Shown: one piece after another, positions 1-16,287 of the stretch
How the letters are laid out: every line of letters begins with the position of its first letter
Numbering within the stretch: position 1 is the stretch's first letter
Origin: Nocardioidaceae bacterium
Lineage (GTDB): Bacteria > Actinomycetota > Actinomycetes > Propionibacteriales > Nocardioidaceae
DNA length: 64,000 nucleotides
Direction: 5' to 3'
Assembly (NCBI GenBank): GCA_017744365.1
Contig: JAGIBL010000001.1
Location: forward strand, 1,322,501 to 1,386,500
Program-made: the position numbers and the translations under genes
Notes under the pieces: model-generated
The model's input: only the letters and a program-made list of their open reading frames with translations
Database searches by the model: none
What the model was told of the DNA's origin: nothing

Positions 1-587
1 CGCGCCTTCGGGGCGTCGGCGGCGTCTCCGAGGTTCACCCGCAGCCACGCGGGCGGGATCGCCGACCAGATCGCGCCGTCGTCGTACTTGGTACCCACCA
101 CCGGGGTGTCCGCGGTGAGCACGACGGCGCGGGCACCCGCTGCCACGGCGCTCTCCAGCAACGGCCGTGCCAGGGCGCGCTCCTCGGGCAGGTAGGCCTG
201 CAGCCACCAGGTCACCCCGGTGGCGGCGATCTCGGCGAAGGTCGCGGTCGCGTTGCTCGAGACCACCATCGGCACGCCGGCGGCGGCACAGGCCTTCGCC
301 ATCGCGACCTCACCGCCGGGGTCGGCCGCGCGCTGCAGCGTTGTCGGTGCCACCCCGTACGGTCCCGAGGCATCCGAACCCAGGAAGGAGGTGGTCGTCT
401 CGACCGCACGGACGTCGACGAGCACCCGCGGGAGCAACCGGTAGCGGAGCCAGGCCTCGGCCGCCTCCGAGGCCGTCACCCCGTCCCGGGCGCCTTGCCG
501 GTAGTAGCCGAAGACGACCTCGGGCAGCACGTCGCGGGCCCGTTCCTCCAGGGAGAGCAACCAGGTGCTCTGCTCGGGCCCGCTCAC
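1..587 (-). CDS. FMN-dependent alpha-hydroxy-acid oxidase (lactate oxidase/dehydrogenase family), 3' part missing
   Basis: The N-terminal ~195 residues of an FMN (S)-2-hydroxyacid oxidising enzyme; the gene runs off the left edge. Seen: an early segment RQGARDGVTASEAAEAW, then LLPRVLVDVRAVETTTSFLG and a GPYGVAPTTLQ stretch matching the flavin-binding first strand of this TIM-barrel family, followed by VVSSNATATF and WWLQAYLP. The family oxidises L-lactate, glycolate, mandelate or similar acids. The substrate cannot be told because the catalytic His/Arg lie in the missing half. The start is taken as GTG at 587, two bases after the tyrS stop, suggesting co-transcription with tyrS. Confidence 0.85.
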   Translation of the reverse strand, partial: MSGPEQSTWLLSLEERARDVLPEVVFGYYRQGARDGVTASEAAEAWLRYRLLPRVLVDVRAVETTTSFLGSDASGPYGVAPTTLQRAADPGGEVAMAKACAAAGVPMVVSSNATATFAEIAATGVTWWLQAYLPEERALARPLLESAVAAGARAVVLTADTPVVGTKYDDGAIWSAIPPAWLRVNLGDAADAPKA

Positions 588-589
588 GA

Positions 590-1852
<1,263 letters not shown>

Positions 1853-1912
1853 GGGACAAGCCTGCCGTATGCCTGCGCGGAGCGGCCAACCGGTTCGGCG
1901 TACGGGCGTTCC

Positions 1913-3466
1913 CTAGCGGATGCCCAGCTTGCGCATGAACCGCAGGCCCTTGACCGTCTGGTCGACCTGCTTGGACCAGTCGGTGTCCTCGGGGTTCGAG
2001 AGCACCTGCTTCTTGAGCACGGCGACGTTTTGCACGTCGGTGTACTTGAGCATGCCCGCGTCACCGTGCCGGCTGCCGACCCCGGACGTCTTGAACCCGC
2101 CCGAGGTCGACTTCTTCGAGGCGTAGGAGGCGGCCAGCCCGTCGTTGATGTTGATGTTGCCCGCCTCGATACGGCGGCCCACCGCCTCGGCCTTCGCGAG
2201 ATCCTTGCCCCAGACGCTGGCATTGAGGCCGTACTCGGTGTCGTTGGCCTTCGCGATCGCGTCGTCCAGGCTCGTGTAGCCGTAGATCGTGGTCACCGGG
2301 CCGAAGGTCTCCACGGTCGCGTGGATGGCGTCGGCGGGGAGGTCGGTGAGCACGGTCGGCTCGAAGAAGGCCGGGCCGAGGTCGGGGCGGGCCTTGCCGC
2401 CGGTGAGCACGGTGGCGCCCTTCTCGACGGCGTCGTTGACGTGCGACTCGACCCGCTCGCGCTGGGCGACCGAGACCAGCGAGCCCATCAGCGGGCCGAA
2501 GTCGTAGGACGCCCCGACCGAGATCTCCTGGGCGCCCTTGACGAAGGCGTCGGTGAACTCGGCGCGGCGCGACTCGGGCACGTAGATCCGCTCGATGTGC
2601 ATGCAGGCCTGGCCGGCGTTGAGGAACGTGGCGAACAGGGCGCCCTTGACGGTCTCCTCCAGATCGGCGTCCTCGAGCACGATCAGCGGGTTCTTGCCGC
2701 CGAGCTCCAGGGTGCAGCCGATCAGGTTCTGACCGGCGCGCGCGCCGATGGTGCGCCCGGTCGCGGTGGAGCCGGTGAACATGACGAAGTCGGCGTTGTC
2801 GATGATCGCGGGACCGATGTCGGGGCCCTCGCCGGCGACCAGCTGGACCAGCCCGGCCGGGAGCCCCGCCTCGTAGAGCAGCCCGACGCCGTACGCGACG
2901 TTGAGCAGCGACTTGTTGTCCGGCTTGAGCACGATGCCGTTGCCCGCGATCAGGGCCGGCATGGCGTCGGACAGGCTGGTCGCGAACGGAAAGTTCCACG
3001 GCGAGATCAGGCCGATGACGCCCTTGGGCACCCGGACCTCGGTCGAGGTCGACACCACCGGGACGACGCCGCCGTGCTTGCGCTCCTTGAGGACGCGCGG
3101 CGCCGCCTTGATGTAGTGGCTGGTGGTCATCACCACGTCGCAGGTCTCCTCGAAGGCCATCCGGCGGGCCTTCCCGGTCTCGACCTGCATCAGGTCGACG
3201 ACGGTGAGATTCCTCTGCAGCAGCAGCTCGTGGAACCGCTTCATCACGTCGATGCGACGCTTGAGCGGCCACGAGGCCCAGATCGCCTGCGCCCGGCGGG
3301 CCTCGCCGTACGCCGTCTCGACGTCCTCACCGCTGGACTGCGGAAGGTCGACGACCTTCTCGCCGGTGTAGACCTCGACCACGGGCACGGTCTTGCTGGT
3401 GGTCGAGACGACCATGCCGGTCAGCTTCGCGAGGAGGTCAGGGGTGATCGACGAGGGCAGGCTCAT
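1913..3466 (-). CDS. gabD2: NAD(P)-dependent succinate-semialdehyde dehydrogenase family protein (GabD2-type aldehyde dehydrogenase)
   Basis: Aldehyde dehydrogenase of 517 residues, expected to oxidise succinic semialdehyde or a related aldehyde to the acid. Seen: PWNFP at 156-160, the Rossmann turn TGSTATG at 231-237, general-base Glu254 in ELGGK, and catalytic Cys288 in NAGQACMHIERI. Overall organisation resembles mycobacterial GabD2 more than E. coli GabD. The start is placed at ATG 3466 (MSLPSSITPD); the longer frame to 3502 would cross the operator-like palindrome and overlap mpg. No clear Shine-Dalgarno precedes the ATG, so a leaderless or very short-leader mRNA is possible. The exact aldehyde is inferred only from family resemblance. 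Confidence 0.82.
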   Translation of the reverse strand: MSLPSSITPDLLAKLTGMVVSTTSKTVPVVEVYTGEKVVDLPQSSGEDVETAYGEARRAQAIWASWPLKRRIDVMKRFHELLLQRNLTVVDLMQVETGKARRMAFEETCDVVMTTSHYIKAAPRVLKERKHGGVVPVVSTSTEVRVPKGVIGLISPWNFPFATSLSDAMPALIAGNGIVLKPDNKSLLNVAYGVGLLYEAGLPAGLVQLVAGEGPDIGPAIIDNADFVMFTGSTATGRTIGARAGQNLIGCTLELGGKNPLIVLEDADLEETVKGALFATFLNAGQACMHIERIYVPESRRAEFTDAFVKGAQEISVGASYDFGPLMGSLVSVAQRERVESHVNDAVEKGATVLTGGKARPDLGPAFFEPTVLTDLPADAIHATVETFGPVTTIYGYTSLDDAIAKANDTEYGLNASVWGKDLAKAEAVGRRIEAGNININDGLAASYASKKSTSGGFKTSGVGSRHGDAGMLKYTDVQNVAVLKKQVLSNPEDTDWSKQVDQTVKGLRFMRKLGIR

Positions 3467-3475
3467 GACCGAAAC

Positions 3476-3489
3476 TGTAACTCGTTCTA
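3476..3489 (-). promoter_or_regulatory. KstR-like TetR operator upstream of the aldehyde dehydrogenase
   Basis: The 14-mer TGTAACTCGTTCTA (plus strand) fits the palindromic pattern TnnAACnnGTTnnA known for the cholesterol-catabolism repressor KstR of mycobacteria and rhodococci. On the minus strand it reads TAGAACGAGTTACA and ends 9 bases before the ATG at 3466, where a bound repressor would cover the transcription start. Regulation by KstR or another TetR regulator is inference; no regulator gene is in the window. Confidence 0.5.
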
Positions 3490-3498
3490 GTTTCGGTG

Positions 3499-4086
3499 TC
3501 ACCGGTCCCGCGGGCGTGGCTTGGCGGCGACGTACCGGCTGACGCTCGGCTCGCCGTCGACCCAGAACCGCCAGGGCCGGTCCGCGGCCAGCCGCAGGCC
3601 CACCCGCGGACCCGTCCGGATCAGCTCCGGAGCGACCGGCTCGCCGAGGGTGAGGGCTCCCCCGGTCAGATCCAGGGTGTTGTGCCGCAGGTCGAGGCCG
3701 AGCGCCTGGCAGAGCCGGGCCGGGCCGCGCGCGAGGTCGCGGTCGGTCGAGCGGACCCGCCGGTGCCGGGCGGCGTCGATGCCTTCGACGACCTCGCCGG
3801 CGCGCAGCAGCACCGCGCTGGGCACGCCCGCGGGGCCGCAGACGACGTTGCAGCAGAAGTGCATGCCGTAGGTGAAGTAGACGTAGAGGTGCCCGGGAGG
3901 CCCGAACATCACCTGGTTGCGCGGGGTCGGGCCGCGGTAGGCGTGGCTGCCCGGGTCGTTCGGGCCGTCGTACGCCTCCACCTCGGTGATCCGGACCGCG
4001 ACGCCGTCGTGCCGCAGGGTCGCGCCGAGCAGGCGCGGGGCGACCTCGAGCACCGGCGCGCTCAGGACCTCGGACAGAACGGGCAC
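3499..4086 (-). CDS. mpg: 3-methyladenine DNA glycosylase (AAG/MPG family)
   Basis: DNA base-excision repair glycosylase that removes alkylated purines and hypoxanthine. Seen: PRLLGATL near the N-terminus, the catalytic Glu in ITEVEAYDGPNDPGSHAY, the nucleotide-pocket run TPRNQVMFGPPGHLYVYFTY and GMHFCCNVVCG, all in family order. The chosen GTG start at 4086 gives 195 residues, the normal size, and has GAGGA about 7 bases upstream; a longer frame to 4137 would run into the divergent gene. It is divergent from the MmcQ-like gene and 32 bp upstream of the dehydrogenase start. Confidence 0.93.
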   Translation of the reverse strand: MPVLSEVLSAPVLEVAPRLLGATLRHDGVAVRITEVEAYDGPNDPGSHAYRGPTPRNQVMFGPPGHLYVYFTYGMHFCCNVVCGPAGVPSAVLLRAGEVVEGIDAARHRRVRSTDRDLARGPARLCQALGLDLRHNTLDLTGGALTLGEPVAPELIRTGPRVGLRLAADRPWRFWVDGEPSVSRYVAAKPRPRDR

Positions 4087-4135
4087 CCGGGCATCCTCAC
4101 ACGCAATTGTCGGTGCCCGGTGGTTGGGTCGACCC

Positions 4136-4483
4136 ATGCCAGTGACCGCAGAGGATGTCCGCCAGATCGCTCTCTCACTGCCGCGCGCCTACGAGGCCTG
4201 GGTGCGCGACACCCGCAAGTTCCGGGTCGGCCGGATCGTGTTCGCCGCGATCTCCCCCGACGAGACCCAGCTCGGGTTCGGCTTCCCGCGCGAGGAACGA
4301 GCCGCCCTCGTCGAGAGCGAGCCCGAGAAGTTCCTGCTCCCCCGCCCGTCGGACATGCGCTACCAGTGGGTGCACGCGCGGATGGAGGCGCTGGAGGCGG
4401 ACGAGCTGCGGGAGCTCGTCGTCGACGCCTGGACGATGTGCGTGCCCAAGTCGGTCGCGGCGGGATACCTGGCCGGGGTGTGA
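4136..4483 (+). CDS. MmcQ/YjbR family protein
   Basis: A 115-residue protein of the MmcQ/YjbR (CyaY-like fold, DUF419) family; biochemical role unknown, though members are often described as double-wing DNA-binding folds. Seen: MPVTAEDVRQIALSLPRAY at the start, a FRVGRIVFAAI strand, and a C-terminal ELVVDAWTMCVPKSVAAGY helix typical of the family. The ATG at 4136 is used because the region before it overlaps the divergent mpg promoter area. A second family member lies at 30847-31275. Confidence 0.85.
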   Translation: MPVTAEDVRQIALSLPRAYEAWVRDTRKFRVGRIVFAAISPDETQLGFGFPREERAALVESEPEKFLLPRPSDMRYQWVHARMEALEADELRELVVDAWTMCVPKSVAAGYLAGV

Positions 4484-4525
4484 GGGGCTTGTCGAGCACG
4501 GCCGCTCGGGAGCAGCATCGGGTCC

Positions 4526-8207
<3,682 letters not shown>

Positions 8208-8211
<4 letters not shown>

Positions 8212-9383
8212 GCACCCTCCTCCGAGTAGGCGGTGTCGAGCAGGCCCGGCCAGGCGGCCAGGAAGGCCTCGGCGTCGGCGTCGGTGAGCACCAGCGGGGG
8301 CGCCAGCCGGATCCGGTCCGGGGTCGGGTTGTTCACGATGAAGCCCGCCTCCAGCGCGGCCGAGGCCAGGTCGGCGCTCCGTGGCGACGAGAGCGTGAGC
8401 CCGATGAGCAGGCCCTCACCACGGACCTCGGTCACCCGCGGGTCAGCGGCCAGTCCGTCGCGCAGCTTCTGGCCGAGCACGAGGGTGCGCTCGAGGAGGT
8501 TCTCGTCCTCGATCGCGCCGATGACCGCGAGCGCGGCCGCGCAGGCGACTGGGTTGCCACCGAAGGTGGTGCCGTGGTTGCCCGGCTCGAGCAGGTGGGC
8601 GGCCTCGTCCAGCGCGATGCAGGCGCCGATCGGGAAGCCGCCGGCCAGGCCCTTCGCGACGGTCACCAGGTCCGGGGCCACGGCAGGGTCGGCGGCCGCG
8701 GCGAACCAGTGGCCGGTCCGGCCCATGCCGGTCTGGATCTCGTCGAGCCAGAGCAGGGCGCCGTGCTGCAAGGTGATCCGGCGGGCGGCGGCCAGGTAGC
8801 CGGGCGGGGGCACGTTCACGCCGGCCTCGCCCTGGAGCGGTTCGAGGACCACCGCGGCGGTCCGGTCGGTGACCACGTCGGCGAGCGCCTGCTCGTCGCC
8901 GTACGGGACGAAGGTGACCTCGCCGGGCAGCGGCTCGAAGGGCTCCCGGTACGCCGCCTTGGCGGTGAGCGCGAGCGCGCCCATCGTGCGGCCGTGGAAG
9001 CCCTCGAGCGCGGCGACCAGGTGGGTCCGGCCGGTACGGCGGGTCACCTTGAGGGCGGCCTCGTTGGCCTCGGTGCCGGAGTTGGTGACGAAGACGCGGC
9101 CCTCGGCGCCGACCAGGGCGAGCAGCTTCTCGGCGAGCTCGACCTGGGGTCCCGAGGTGAAGAAGTTCGAGATGTGCCCGAGCGTGCGCAGCTGCGTGGT
9201 CACCGCGTCGACCAGCGCCGGGTGCCCGTGGCCGAGCGCGTTGACGGCGATGCCGCCGAGCAGGTCGACGTACTCGCGGCCGTCCTCGTCCCAGACGTGC
9301 GCGCCCTCGCCACGGACCAGCGCCAGCTTGGGCGGCCCGAAGGTGTTCATCAGCGCGCTCGCGTAGCGCTCCTTGACGCTCAT
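8208..9383 (-). CDS. argD: Acetylornithine aminotransferase
   Basis: PLP-dependent class III aminotransferase, 391 residues, converting N-acetylglutamate semialdehyde to N-acetylornithine. Seen: [21 protein letters not shown], the PLP phosphate-binding [27 protein letters not shown], the Asp-containing [15 protein letters not shown], and the Schiff-base Lys in [14 protein letters not shown]. The start is the ATG at 9383 ([12 protein letters not shown]), overlapping the argB stop by ATGA; its stop overlaps argF the same way. Confidence 0.96.
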
Positions 9384-10309
9384 GCCGACCCCTTCGCCTT
9401 CCGGATCTTGGTGGCGACCCCGGGCAGCACCTGGGTGCCCACGCCCTCGTCGGTGAAGATCTCCAGCAGCACCGCGTGCGGCTCGCGCCCGTCCACGACC
9501 GTGGCCCGCGGGACCCCGCCGGCCAGCGCGTCCAGGCAGGCCTGCATCTTCGGGATCATCCCGCTGTCCAGGCTCGGCATCAGCGCGCCCAGCTCCTCGG
9601 GGCTGATCTCGCCGATGACGTCGTCGCTGTTGCCGTAGTCGCGGTACAAGCCCTCGACGTCGGTGAGCACCAGCAGCTTCTCGGCGCCCAGCGCGACCGC
9701 CAGCGCGGCGGCGGCGGTGTCGGCGTTCACGTTGTGCACCGCGCCCTCGGGGTCCGGCGCGACCGAGGAGATCACCGGGATCCGGCCCGCGTCGATCACG
9801 TCCTGGACCGCCTCCGGGCGGACCGAGGCGACCTCGCCGACCAGGCCGAGGTCGACCTCCTCGCCGTCGATGACCAGGTTGGTCCGCTGGGCGGTGAACA
9901 GGCCGCCGTCCTCGCCGGACAGCCCGACCGCGAGCGGCCCGTGCTGGTTGATCAGCCCGACCAGCTCCCGCTGCACCTGGCCGACCAGCACCATCCGGAC
10001 CACGTCCATCGCCTCGTCGGTGGTCACCCGCAGCCCGCCGCGGAACTCGCTCTCGATGCCGAGGCGGTCGAGCATCTGCGAGATCTGCGGGCCGCCGCCG
10101 TGCACCACGACCGGCTTGAACCCGGCCATCCGCAGGAACACGACGTCCTCGGCGAAGGCCTGCTTCAGCTGCTCGTCCACCATGGCGTTGCCGCCGTACT
10201 TCACCACCACGACCTTGCCGTGGTAGGCCATCAGCCACGGCAGCGCCGCGGCCAGGGTGGCTGCCTTCGCGGGCTCGACCGCGGGCCTCATCCCATCATC
10301 TCCGCTCAT
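9380..10309 (-). CDS. argB: Acetylglutamate kinase
   Basis: Phosphorylates N-acetylglutamate, usually the arginine-inhibited step; 309 residues of the amino-acid kinase fold. Seen: [40 protein letters not shown], and [20 protein letters not shown]. An extended N-terminal helix (about residues 7-25, [18 protein letters not shown]) is of the type linked to arginine-sensitive hexameric enzymes, so feedback inhibition is likely but inferred. ATG at 10309 overlaps the argJ stop by ATGA. Confidence 0.96.
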   Translation of the reverse strand: MSGDDGMRPAVEPAKAATLAAALPWLMAYHGKVVVVKYGGNAMVDEQLKQAFAEDVVFLRMAGFKPVVVHGGGPQISQMLDRLGIESEFRGGLRVTTDEAMDVVRMVLVGQVQRELVGLINQHGPLAVGLSGEDGGLFTAQRTNLVIDGEEVDLGLVGEVASVRPEAVQDVIDAGRIPVISSVAPDPEGAVHNVNADTAAAALAVALGAEKLLVLTDVEGLYRDYGNSDDVIGEISPEELGALMPSLDSGMIPKMQACLDALAGGVPRATVVDGREPHAVLLEIFTDEGVGTQVLPGVATKIRKAKGSA

Positions 10310-11457
10310 GAGCTGTACGCGCTGTTCTCGTGCACGTACGCGTGGGTCAGGTCGTTGGTCCACACCGTGGCCCGCTCGGCGCCGGCCTTGAGGTCGATGG
10401 TGACGGTCACCTCGCGGCCGGTGAGGTCCACGTTCGCCGGGTCCTCGGCCGGGGTCGAGCTCCGGCACACCCAGACGCCGTTCATCGCGACGTCGAGGTC
10501 GGCCGGGTCGAAGGCCGCGGTGGTGGTCCCGACGCTGGCGAGCACCCGGCCCCAGTTGGGGTCGTTGCCGAAGACGGCCGCCTTGAAGAGGTTGCTGCGG
10601 GCCACGCTCCGGCCGACCTCGACCGCCTCGTCCTCGCTGACCGCGTTGAGCACGGTGATCGCGATCTCGTGGTCGGCGCCCTCGGCGTCCTTGAGCAGCT
10701 GCATCGCCAGGTCGGCGCAGGCCTGGGTGAGCGCGTGCGTGAAGTCCTCGACGCTCGGGGTGATCCCGCTGGCGCCGCTGGCCATCAGCGTGACGGTGTC
10801 ATTGGTCGACATGCAGCCGTCGGAGTCGAGCCGGTCGAAGCTCACCCGGGTGGCCGCGCGCAGCGCCTTGTCCAGGTCGGCGGCGTCGAGCACCGCGTCG
10901 GTGGTGATGACCACCAGCATCGTGGCCAGCTGCGGGGCCAGCATGCCGGCGCCCTTGGCCATCGCGCCGATGCTCCAGCCGGCGCCCTCGACGACGACCT
11001 GCTTCGGCACCGTGTCGGTGGTCATGATGGCCGCTGCGGCGTCGGCTCCCCCGGCCACGGCCAGGCCCGCCACGCAGGCGTCCACGCCGTCGAGCAGGTG
11101 CTGCCGGTCGTTGGCCAGGCCGATCAGCCCGGTCGAGCAGACCACCACGTCGATGGCGCCGATGCCGAGGCCGTTCGCGACCTGCTCCGCGACCGCGTGC
11201 GTGGTCTGGAACCCCTCCGGGCCGGTGTAGCAGTTGGCGCCACCGGAGTTGAGCACGACCGCCTTGACGGTGCCGTCCTTGACGACCTCCTGGCTCCACA
11301 GCACCGGGTTGGCCTTGCAGCGGTTGGCGGTGAAGACGGTCGCGGAGTCGAAGCGGGGACCCTGGTTGACGACGAGGGCGAGGTCCTTGGCGCCGGTCGA
11401 CTTCAGGCCGGCGGCGACACCGGCAGCGACGAAGCCGGCGGGGTGGGTGACAGACAT
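10306..11457 (-). CDS. argJ: Bifunctional glutamate N-acetyltransferase/ornithine acetyltransferase
   Basis: Recycles the acetyl group from N-acetylornithine to glutamate (and may also use acetyl-CoA); 383 residues. Seen: [24 protein letters not shown], and the self-cleavage region [16 protein letters not shown]. By family rule the chain breaks between Ala and Thr of LATML, freeing the nucleophilic Thr and giving alpha and beta chains. The C-terminal half has [15 protein letters not shown]. It lies three bases after the ACT-domain gene and overlaps argB by ATGA. Confidence 0.96.
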   Translation of the reverse strand: MSVTHPAGFVAAGVAAGLKSTGAKDLALVVNQGPRFDSATVFTANRCKANPVLWSQEVVKDGTVKAVVLNSGGANCYTGPEGFQTTHAVAEQVANGLGIGAIDVVVCSTGLIGLANDRQHLLDGVDACVAGLAVAGGADAAAAIMTTDTVPKQVVVEGAGWSIGAMAKGAGMLAPQLATMLVVITTDAVLDAADLDKALRAATRVSFDRLDSDGCMSTNDTVTLMASGASGITPSVEDFTHALTQACADLAMQLLKDAEGADHEIAITVLNAVSEDEAVEVGRSVARSNLFKAAVFGNDPNWGRVLASVGTTTAAFDPADLDVAMNGVWVCRSSTPAEDPANVDLTGREVTVTIDLKAGAERATVWTNDLTHAYVHENSAYSS

Positions 11458-11460
11458 GGA

Positions 11461-13714
<2,254 letters not shown>

Positions 13715-13734
13715 GTCCGGCTGCCCGAGCGTTC

Positions 13735-13774
13735 TTGCCCCTTCCCGAGCGATGTTTCGCTCGGGAAGGGGCAA
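13735..13774. terminator. 17-bp perfect stem-loop between convergent genes
   Basis: A perfect 17-bp inverted repeat (TTGCCCCTTCCCGAGCG at 13735-13751, its complement at 13758-13774) with a 6-base loop. It lies between the sortase-like gene ending at 13714 and pheT ending at 13806. It lacks a U-tract on either strand, as is common for actinobacterial bidirectional terminators. An extra copy of CCCGAGCG sits 20 bp upstream. Confidence 0.7.
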
Positions 13775-13805
13775 AATCCCATGTTGACCAGAAAATTCGA
13801 CCCGA

Positions 13806-16286
13806 TCAGGCGCGCTGCTCGGCGCCGAACCGCTCCACCGCGACGGCCACGGCGGCGTCCCGGGCTGCCCCGGTCTCGGCCTCGGTGAGGGTCCGGTCAG
13901 GGGCGCGGAAGCGGAGTGCGAAGGCCAGCGACTTGCGGCCCTCCCCGATCTGCTCGCCGCGGTAGACGTCGAAGAGCCGCACGCTCTCGCAGAGCGCGCC
14001 GGCTCCCTCGCGCAACGCACGGCCAACCTCCTCGGCGGGCACGTCGGCGCCGACCACGAGGGCCACGTCCTCCTTGGCCACCGGGTAGGTGGAGAACTCG
14101 GGCGCGGGCACCACGGCGACCGCGTGCGCGAGCAGCGCGGTCAAGTCGATCTCGGCGATCGCGGTGCGCGCGGGCACGCCGAGCGCCTGGCAGACCCGCG
14201 GGTGCAGCTCGCCGGCGTACCCGAGGGAGACCTCGCCGACGAACAGCTCGGCGCACCGGCCCGGGTGCCACGGCGCCTGCTTGCCCGTGCGCACGTCCAC
14301 CTCCACGCCGAGCGCCGCGGCCACCTCGCGGATCGAGTCGATCGGGTCGCTCCACGCGACCGGGCGGCCCGCACCCCACCAGCCCGACGGCTCGCGGTCG
14401 CCGGCCAGGGCCAGCACCAGGTGCAGCGGCTGGTCGGGCAGCGCCTTGTTGAGGTCGTCCCACTCGCCGTCGCTCGGCCGCCGGTCCACGCCCAGGATCG
14501 GCGCGGCCGGTCCCCCGTGCGGCAGCGTCACCGTGGCCACCTCGAACAGGGCCAGGTCGTCGTTGCCGCGGCCAGTGTTGCGCGCCACCGTCTCGAGGAT
14601 CCCGGGGAGCAGCGTGGTGGTCATCAGCGGCGCCTCGGCCGAGAGCGGGTTCGCCAGCCGCAGGGCGAACCGGCGCGGGTCGTCCTCGGCGAGCTCGAGG
14701 CTGTCGAAGGCCTCGGTGCCGACGAACGGAAAGGTGAGCACCTCGACGTACCCGGCACCGGCCAGGGTCCGGCCGACCCGGCGGCGCAGCTGCTGGGTGA
14801 AGGTGAGACCGCGACCCGCCGGGGCCGGCGGCAGCACCGAGGGCACGTTGTCGTAGCCGACGATCCGGGCGACCTCCTCGACCAGGTCGAAGGGGTCGGT
14901 GATGTCGCGGCGCCACGGCGGCGGCACCACGACCAGGTCCTCGGTGCCGTCGACGCTGCAGCCGACGGCGGTGAGGTTCTCCGCCACGGTGTCCGCGCCG
15001 ATCTCCATGCCGGTGACCCGGGCCGGGAGCGACGCGGCGATCCGGATCGACGGGCTGGCCGGCGGCTCGCCGACCTTGGTGACGCCCGGGTCGGCCACGG
15101 CGCCGCCGTACTGGACCAGGAGCTCGACCACCCGGTCGGCCGCGGCCTCGGGGATGGTCGGGTCGACACCGCGCTCGTTGCGCTTGCCGGCCTCGGAGGT
15201 GAGCTTGTGCCGCTTGCCGGTGCGGAACATCGAGACCGGGTCCCAGGAGGCGACCTCGACCAGGATGCGGGTCGTGGACCCGGACATCTCGGTCGTCGCA
15301 CCGCCCATGACGCCGCCGAGCCCGATCGGGCCGGAGTCGTCGGTGACCACGAGGTCCTGGGCCGAGAGCACCCGGTCGGCGTCGTCGAGGGTCGTCAGGT
15401 GCTCGCCCTCGGTCGCGCGCCGCACGCGGATGGGGCCCTGCAGCCTGTCCAGGTCGTAGCCGTGGATCGGGTGGCCGAGCTCGAGCATCACGTAGTTGGT
15501 GACGTCGACGGCCAGCGAGATCGGCCGCATCCCGGCCAGCTGGATCCGCCGGGCCATCCAGCGCGGCGTGGGCGCGGCCGGGTCGAAGCCGGTGACCGTG
15601 CGGGCCACGAACACCGGGCAGCCCTCCGGGTCCTCGACCAGCACCGGGTAGCCGTCGGCGTTCGGCTCGGGCACGTCGCGCGCGGCCGGGTCGGTGTACG
15701 GCGCGTCGAACCCGAGCGCGGCCTCGCGGGCGACGCCGCGCAGCGAGAGCGCGTAGGCCCGGTCGGGGTTGATCTCGAACTCGATGACCTCGTCGTCGAG
15801 GTGCAGGTACTCCCGCACGCTCTCCCCCGGCTGCCCGGCGTCCGGGGGCAGCACGATGATGCCTGTGTGATCGTCGCCCAGGCCCAGCTCGCGGGCCGAG
15901 CAGATCATCCCCGCGGAGACGTGCCCGTAGGTCTTGCGGGCACTGATCTCGAAGCCTCCGGGAAGCACCGCTCCCGGGAGCACGACGACGACCAGGTCGC
16001 CGGGCTCGAAGTTGTGCGCACCGCAGACGATGCCCTGCGGCTCACCGGTTCCGTTGGCGTCACCGACGTCGACCGTGCACCAGTTGATGGTCTTGCCGTT
16101 CTTCTGCGGCTCGGGCTCCTTGGTGAGCACCTTGCCGACGACCAGCGGGCCGGTGACGTCCGCGCCCGGGTAGGTCAGCGACTCCAGCTTGAGGCCGAGC
16201 GCGGTCAGCTTGGCGGCGAGGTCCTCGGTCGAGAGCCCGTCGGGCAGGTCGACGTACTCGCGGATCCAGGAAACCGGGGCGCGCAT
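13806..16286 (-). CDS. pheT: Phenylalanyl-tRNA synthetase beta subunit
   Basis: Beta chain of the alpha2-beta2 enzyme charging tRNA-Phe; 826 residues. Seen: start MRAPVSWIREYVDLP, an EMAP/tRNA-binding-type domain around 40-150 (VVGKVLTKEPEPQKNGKTIN), B3/B4 editing region with HPIHGYDLDRLQGP, B5 region GMEIGADTVAENL, and a C-terminal anticodon-binding FDX-ACB domain beginning FSTYPVAKEDVALVVG. The ATG at 16286 is one base after the pheS stop; the frame continues upstream into pheS but without a family-like N-terminus. Confidence 0.97.
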   Translation of the reverse strand: MRAPVSWIREYVDLPDGLSTEDLAAKLTALGLKLESLTYPGADVTGPLVVGKVLTKEPEPQKNGKTINWCTVDVGDANGTGEPQGIVCGAHNFEPGDLVVVVLPGAVLPGGFEISARKTYGHVSAGMICSARELGLGDDHTGIIVLPPDAGQPGESVREYLHLDDEVIEFEINPDRAYALSLRGVAREAALGFDAPYTDPAARDVPEPNADGYPVLVEDPEGCPVFVARTVTGFDPAAPTPRWMARRIQLAGMRPISLAVDVTNYVMLELGHPIHGYDLDRLQGPIRVRRATEGEHLTTLDDADRVLSAQDLVVTDDSGPIGLGGVMGGATTEMSGSTTRILVEVASWDPVSMFRTGKRHKLTSEAGKRNERGVDPTIPEAAADRVVELLVQYGGAVADPGVTKVGEPPASPSIRIAASLPARVTGMEIGADTVAENLTAVGCSVDGTEDLVVVPPPWRRDITDPFDLVEEVARIVGYDNVPSVLPPAPAGRGLTFTQQLRRRVGRTLAGAGYVEVLTFPFVGTEAFDSLELAEDDPRRFALRLANPLSAEAPLMTTTLLPGILETVARNTGRGNDDLALFEVATVTLPHGGPAAPILGVDRRPSDGEWDDLNKALPDQPLHLVLALAGDREPSGWWGAGRPVAWSDPIDSIREVAAALGVEVDVRTGKQAPWHPGRCAELFVGEVSLGYAGELHPRVCQALGVPARTAIAEIDLTALLAHAVAVVPAPEFSTYPVAKEDVALVVGADVPAEEVGRALREGAGALCESVRLFDVYRGEQIGEGRKSLAFALRFRAPDRTLTEAETGAARDAAVAVAVERFGAEQRA

Positions 16287-16287
16287 C

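Noticed and set aside
1853-1912. T-box leader before tyrS
   Set aside because: Only 60 bp and no T-box sequence or specifier-loop pattern.
3467-3502. Longer dehydrogenase start at 3502
   Set aside because: Would translate the KstR-like palindrome and overlap mpg; the MSLPSS start fits better.
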